Position numbers and translations under genes: made by a program. Source: Viola odorata (Eukaryota; Streptophyta; Magnoliopsida; Malpighiales; Violaceae). From it: DNA of 64,000 bases. Under the pieces are notes generated by a model. The model was not told the DNA's origin and ran no database searches. It saw only the letters and a list, made by a program, of their open reading frames with translations. How positions within the stretch are numbered: the stretch's first letter is position 1; each line of letters begins with the position of its first letter. Location of the stretch: positions 72,561,352 through 72,625,351 of the forward strand of contig OY829537.1 in the NCBI GenBank assembly GCA_963691705.1. The letters are read 5' to 3'. Of this stretch, positions 59,598 through 64,000 are shown one piece after another.

Positions 59598-59663
59598 GTG
59601 AGTTTTCCTCTTTTCGCATTATCGCTTTGATTTTCTTGTCGCTCTAACATAGTTCCTTGGTAG
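59598..59663 (+). other. Intron in unit 3, copy 1
   Basis: 66 bp, donor G|GTGAGT, acceptor TTGGTAG, CTAAC branch-like motif at 59643-59647, phase 1. Removing it joins GTTATAG to AAAATACTGAG in frame and bypasses an in-frame TAA. Confidence 0.7.
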
Positions 59664-60753
59664 AAAATACTGAGGGTCAATCATCTTGTGGGAATAACGC
59701 TCCCTTGAACGTGGTGTCGCTCCAAACGCTGCCAGCCTCTCTGCCCTCTAGGGACTCCAGTCGTCAGAACGTCCCTTTAAAGAAGAGGAGAACTAAGACA
59801 GTCGTAGGAAGGGGGCGGGGTATTTCTGCTCAAGCCTCTCATTTTCTCAAAAATTGGTTGCCCGTAAGGGGCAGAGGAGTAAACTTTGGCTCACCCGTAA
59901 CTAGGACAATTGACAGCGATAACGAGTATATGGATATTAAAACAGATCTTCGTCACGCTTCCTCCACTCAACGAAAGAAACTCAGAGCAGAGAAAGGTGG
60001 GCAGGCTACTGAGATTTCTTTTGGGAACGCTGACGAGGCCCCTACCGTGAGGGTTGACATTACTACTACGACGAGTACTTCTCAAACGACCAAGGCTGCC
60101 AAGGCGTCAACTGTCGTTCTTCCAACTTCCACTGAAGTTCCTTCGGCAACAGAATCGCTTCCGCCGGTTAACACCCCTGACTCTCCTATCTCTTCTTGTA
60201 TTCCTGACGTGGTAATGCCACTTCCGAGATCGAGTGCCCTTCCTGATCCGCCGGTGAGGGTCCCTCAGCCATTATTCTTTACTTCCATTTCTGATGTTAA
60301 CAATTCTGTCAGCGGTTCTACTCCTTCTTTTGTTGCCAATCTTCCCCCTCAAGGACCCAGGGGGTTCCTTCTTGTCGGTTGGATCTATCTAAATTGGGAA
60401 CTGACGGGCTTCGTGCTCTAGGGGTGTTGGACCCGTTATCATGAGATCAACCCATAACAATTTTAGTGGGCGACATGCTTGGTCTGGCCGAAGACGAGGA
60501 ATAGTTGTTATAGCTTCCGCCTGCCGTTCAATGTGCGCGCGTTTTGAATGATTCTTTGGCTTGTTTCCGTCAATTTAATTATCTCATCAAGGGTCATGGT
60601 AGCAAGCTCCAGGGTTCTTCAGACTTAAAGACATGGCTCGACCATGCCTTGGCCAAAGCGATGAGGTTAACGCAACTTCAGAATCATACTCAGGCAGAGC
60701 TTAATGGTTGTCGTGCTGACCTTGCTGGAGCTAAATCCACAGAGAAAGCCAAA

Positions 60754-60969
60754 ATTGAAACCCTGGAGGCTGAACTGGTAGCTCCTGACAAGAAAAATTC
60801 TCTACTACATTTGGAGATATCGGCTCGCGACGCGGATTTAGCAAGAGAAAAATCCAAAGGAAGGGCTAGCATTGAAGCTCTAGAGGCCGAATTGGCAGCA
60901 ACTAATAAGAGAAACTCTCTTCTCCGCGAAGAGATATCGGCTCGTGACGCGGACTTGGCTAAGGTCCCG
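60754..60969 (+). repeat. 117-bp coding duplication in the coiled coil of unit 3
   Basis: Two adjacent units encode IE(T/A)LEAEL...NSLL..EISARDADLA. Nucleotide match is high, so the duplication is fairly recent; it lengthens the coiled coil. Confidence 0.8.
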
Positions 60970-61616
60970 TCGAGGATAAATTGGTGGAAAACGAAGATCA
61001 CGTGGGCCTTTAATGCCGGGTTCAAGGATCACTATCGCAGTAGGACCTTAATAGTGAATTGCCCCTAATTCGCTCCGCCTTAATAGTGAATTGCCCGATG
61101 ACCGTAGGATTTTGTATGCTAAGATGTTTAGCTATGGTTTCCATTTTCCCCTAGAACCATTAGTGGAACAATTACTTGTCGATCTTGATTTAAACCCTGC
61201 CTAGTTGAGTCCTAACGCGCATTGTTGTGTTCACGCATTTATACAATTGTGTAAACACAAGGGAATCGCCTCTCCTTCCCTTTTACTACTTAAATCGCTT
61301 TTCCAATTATATAGTCGTAGGGGTGTAATAGCGATATCATCACGTTATGATGATGATTCCTTAAAGCCTTTCACCTGGAAGCTCCTACACCTCGAATCTT
61401 CCATCGAGGGTTGGAAAGAAGGATTCTTTATTATCAATCTGTCTGGCCCTTGGTGGAGGACCGGTTTTAATCATAATATCCGAGATGGGGCCTGGGGTAG
61501 GCGGCAGCCTCTTCCTTCGCCTGAGCAAGGCTGGCCGGACAAACTTCTTGAGTTGAACATCCACGTTCATACTCGCAATGTTGGATGCAGGGTTGACATT
61601 CGAGCCTGTGTTGAAA

Positions 61617-61685
61617 GTGAGTATTTGGTCATTTTTCTTGTTGCTTCGAGGGTACTAACGCTAACATTGTCTCGCGATTGTGCAG
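61617..61685 (+). other. Intron in unit 3, copy 2 (same position as in copy 1)
   Basis: 69 bp, donor A|GTGAGT, acceptor GATTGTGCAG, phase 1, just after the conserved Cys-Val. Position and phase equal the copy 1 intron although the intron sequences differ. Confidence 0.7.
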
Positions 61686-62031
61686 TTCCTCAACCCGGCT
61701 GGAAACCTGAATGCGTTAAGAGACAGGAGAGGAGGGCTCAGAAGAGAAGAGAAAGGGAGGAAGTTGTCGCTGTTGCTGCCGCTGCGGCCATTAATACCGC
61801 CTGTTGTGACCATTAGTCTGATTTAGGCGTCTTTTTTCTTAGGTCAGCGAGGGAGTTGTCGCTACTTCCATTTTTGTTCCAACCGCAACTGTCGCTGTTA
61901 CTTCTGTTTAGGCGTCTTCTTCCAAGGCTCCTGTTTGCAAGAAGAAAAAGAAGAGGAGACGCGTCGCATCTCTTACTCCTTCTTCTGACATTGCGATTTC
62001 TTCCGAGGTGCCGGTTAACAATACTGTTGTT

Positions 62032-62136
62032 GTACGCTTTCTTTCCTATCTTCGTTATCACGCACATTGTGTTTTTTAGCATATTATAATTTTTCCCTTC
62101 AACCTTCTTATTTTCCCCCGATATTTCTCTCTACAG
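62032..62136 (+). other. Second intron in unit 3, copy 2
   Basis: 105 bp, donor GTT|GTACGC, acceptor TTTCTCTCTACAG with a long pyrimidine tract. Splicing keeps the frame (NNTVV|GTATTSAP). Confidence 0.6.
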
Positions 62137-63324
62137 GGTACTGCTACTACCTCTGCTCCCGCATCCTCAGAAAATAACATGAACTTATCTCATATATTTT
62201 TGCCGAGTCGTAAGAAGGCGTGACATGACGGTGGGGCCGTAAGCTTACCGACTGGTACCGTCATTGATCAAGAGGGGGAAGTTGCCGCCTTTGTTTCTGA
62301 GGTCCCGTCTGGTGGTCAGTCTTCTGATCCGTTGGGGACTGCGGGCGCTACCGGGTCCCTTCATATTTCGCCCAATTCCTTTGGCATGTCACCTCCTCCT
62401 TCCGTTTCCCAGGTTATGGGCTTCACTAGGGACTTAATGGAGGGCAATTTTCTAGGCTACCACCCTCATGATTCTTTTGGGCTTGGAATGGGCATTTCTT
62501 CTTGCCATCCTCCTTCCCCGACTACTTTATACTTTGTTCCCTCGAGTGCTCCATCGTGCCCTATTTCTGAGGGAGGGATTGAGATACCCCGTCTCATGGC
62601 CGATTTGAGTTCGTTATCTGAGTCTGGGACCGTTACCCATCAAATCGACCTGGGTAATGTACGTAGGGTTGGGTTTGCGGCTACAGGGGTTAGTGGTTCC
62701 TCTTGGGTTTCTTCTTTAGTGGCTTCTCATGTGTTATCGTCCCCGGAGGAGGAGGACACGTTTCTCTCTAAGACTCCCGAGGAGCAGGTGGATTCGGTAC
62801 GCTCCCACATGTTTGCTGCTTTCCAGAACTTTCACTACTGGGTCAGGCACATGACAGGGAAAGTTAACTCCCTTACCTCTTACTCTAACGAGCTGCATAA
62901 CGCCCATCATCGGGTTTCTGAAGAGCTTACTAAAGAGCGGGAAGAAAAAGAGAAGCTCTTGGGAGAGCGCCAGAGTCTGGCGATAGCTTTAGCAGACGCT
63001 AAAAACGAGCTGAGAGAGCAGAAAAATGCTACCGAGTGGGAGGCTACTAAGGTAGCATCGCTTAATGCCGAACTAGCGGCTGAGAAGGAGAAAAATGTCG
63101 TGCTAGAGAAGGAATAGGCGGAGAAGCGTAAGTGGTATATCGAGATGACCGCGAGCGTTATGTCTAACTATTTCGTGGACCTCCATGGGGAAGAGATGTT
63201 TCATGGTGAGGAACTTACTCAAGCCTTTTTGGAGAAGTCGACGGTCCTTACAGATGACAATTTTTACAAGGCAACATCAAAGCGTCAAGAGGGACATGGA
63301 GATAGTGGGGTACCGCTACTGTAG

Positions 63325-64000
63325 GCGTTTTTGCCGCCCTTTTTGAATTTTGGGTATCGTCTCCCCTTTTTGTTCTCGCTCTTGGAGCCTTCCACCTTTT
63401 GTAATCTTTTGGGGGTTTTTAAACAATTATATACGCATTTCGCTTGCTGATTGCCTTTGTGGTTGATTTTCTTCATACTGTTTCTTTTTCTCTGAATTCT
63501 CATGATAAGATAATGATGTCAATACTGACATTAACAGAAGACCTGAACGTCGCCTGCAGGGCTGCCGGAACATGGCAAAACGTAGAACTCCAGTGGAGAT
63601 AGTATACACTCTTGCTAAATTGTAGATATGCATGACGGGCATTCTGCAAGATATTGCGACATGGCTAGGCATGTGCATTTTGTGCCAGAGTAGAATAGAA
63701 TAGCGTGACATGACTACACATGCGCACCAGGATAGAATAATACTGCCCACTATTCAGTAGATAACATATAAAAGATAAAACTCATGACAATGAGATAGCG
63801 TAATAGATATTACCCGCAATATGTAGCGTGTGATCTGTGTTCGCGAGAGAGAGGATATCGTGGCGCAATCATCATATATACCTTCAAATCAAGAGAATCA
63901 TTCTGGAGGCATTGCTTGCCACCAGTCCCCTGAAGAGATAATATAATCAATGGGCTGACTTCCTGATCGTCAATCAAATATACTTAAAATTTTATCCTGA
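63325..64000. other. Right end of window, no gene recognised
   Basis: Mostly non-coding, T-rich to 63500, then mixed sequence with no retroelement domain I can identify. It may be the 3' part of unit 3 and then more of element F. Confidence 0.4.

Larger units (their letters stand above)
58892..61068 (+). pseudogene. Unit 3, copy 1: large spliced extra ORF, antisense to F
   Basis: ATG at 58892. The N-terminal domain (GHGIFFPPGYSVIIPEDSLR, RMVYFKMFLYGFRFPAHTSV, EKLLRRYDINPAQITPSS, and after a TAG at 59201-59203 CGIYAFLRACEMKGIFTPFV, WKSGFFIIELSSRLWRGGF) resembles the plant 'gypsy-type transposase' domain (Transposase_28-like) found in extra ORFs of Tat elements. Intron 59598-59663 (GTGAGT...TAG). 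The second exon has a basic patch KKRRTKTVVGRGRG and a Pro/Ser/Thr-rich linker. After a frame change near 60400 a coiled coil follows (QAELNGCRADLAGAKSTEKA) with a 39-residue internal duplication, ending at ~61068. Function unknown. Confidence 0.65.
61077..63324 (+). pseudogene. Unit 3, copy 2: 5'-truncated partial duplicate
   Basis: The copy starts inside the N-terminal domain (DDRRILYAKMFSYGFHFPLE, PLVEQLLVDLDLNPA) and matches copy 1 through WKEGFFIINLSGPWWRTGFN. Introns 61617-61685 and 62032-62136. A basic patch (CKKKKKRRRVAS) and a Ser/Pro-rich linker follow, then a helical region with coiled coil (EELTKEREEKEKLLGERQSL) and the C terminus (YFVDLHGEEMFHGEELTQAF), ending TAG 63322-63324. 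In-frame stops at 61202, 61814, 61909, 62221 and 63115 and at least one shift (~61820). It has no own promoter or first exon part. A 19-bp direct repeat marks its left joint. Confidence 0.65.

Overview
The window is nuclear DNA of a flowering plant, most probably a eudicot: AT-rich, with a spliced ATAD3-type gene, an intronless SAUR gene, and plant-specific retrotransposon lineages (Athila, Ogre/Tat, Retand-like, chromovirus-type, Ty1/copia). No tRNA, rRNA, CRISPR array or bacterial feature was seen. Host genes occupy only the first ~2.4 kb. From 3332 onward nearly everything is LTR retrotransposon sequence. I worked out the nesting from terminal motifs and target-site duplications (TSDs).

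Region by region. 1-2450: last coding exon of an ATAD3-like AAA-ATPase gene (+) and a SAUR gene (-). 3332-5651: a solo LTR with TSD CTTTA. 5779-6612 and 38193-38508: one Athila pol fragment (A1, +) split by element B. B (6613-38187, -) is a chromovirus-type Ty3/gypsy element flanked by CTAGC. B is itself interrupted by solo LTR G (7618-9378, TSD TCCTC) and by C (10669-32460, -), a 21.8-kb Ogre/Tat-type element with ~3.4-kb LTRs, an extra ORF upstream of gag, a second RNase H, and a tandem-repeat-rich 3' UTR. 38760-52297: a second Athila copy (A2, +) whose gag is split by D (41814-49392, -), a nearly intact Ty1/copia element with TSD CAAGT. A2 is cut at 52298 by E (+), a Retand-like Tat element. 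E is cut at 56471 by F, a relative lying in the opposite orientation, whose left LTR is at 56471-56801.

56802-63324 is the least ordinary part. Three plus-strand gene-like units lie behind the LTR of F, therefore antisense to the expected gag-pol of F. Unit 1 (57007-57390) and unit 2 (57943-58388) are small, with TATA-like and AATAAA motifs. Unit 3 is a larger spliced ORF present as a full copy (58892-61068) and a 5'-truncated second copy (61077-63324). Both copies keep an intron at the same position and phase. I interpret these as antisense extra ORFs of a Tat-lineage element; units 1 and 2 I do not recognise.

Relative age follows the nesting: the B LTRs differ by several per cent, those of C by a few per cent, those of D by about 1 per cent (all judged by eye). 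Every element carries stops, frameshifts or changed catalytic residues, so none looks fully autonomous; D is closest.
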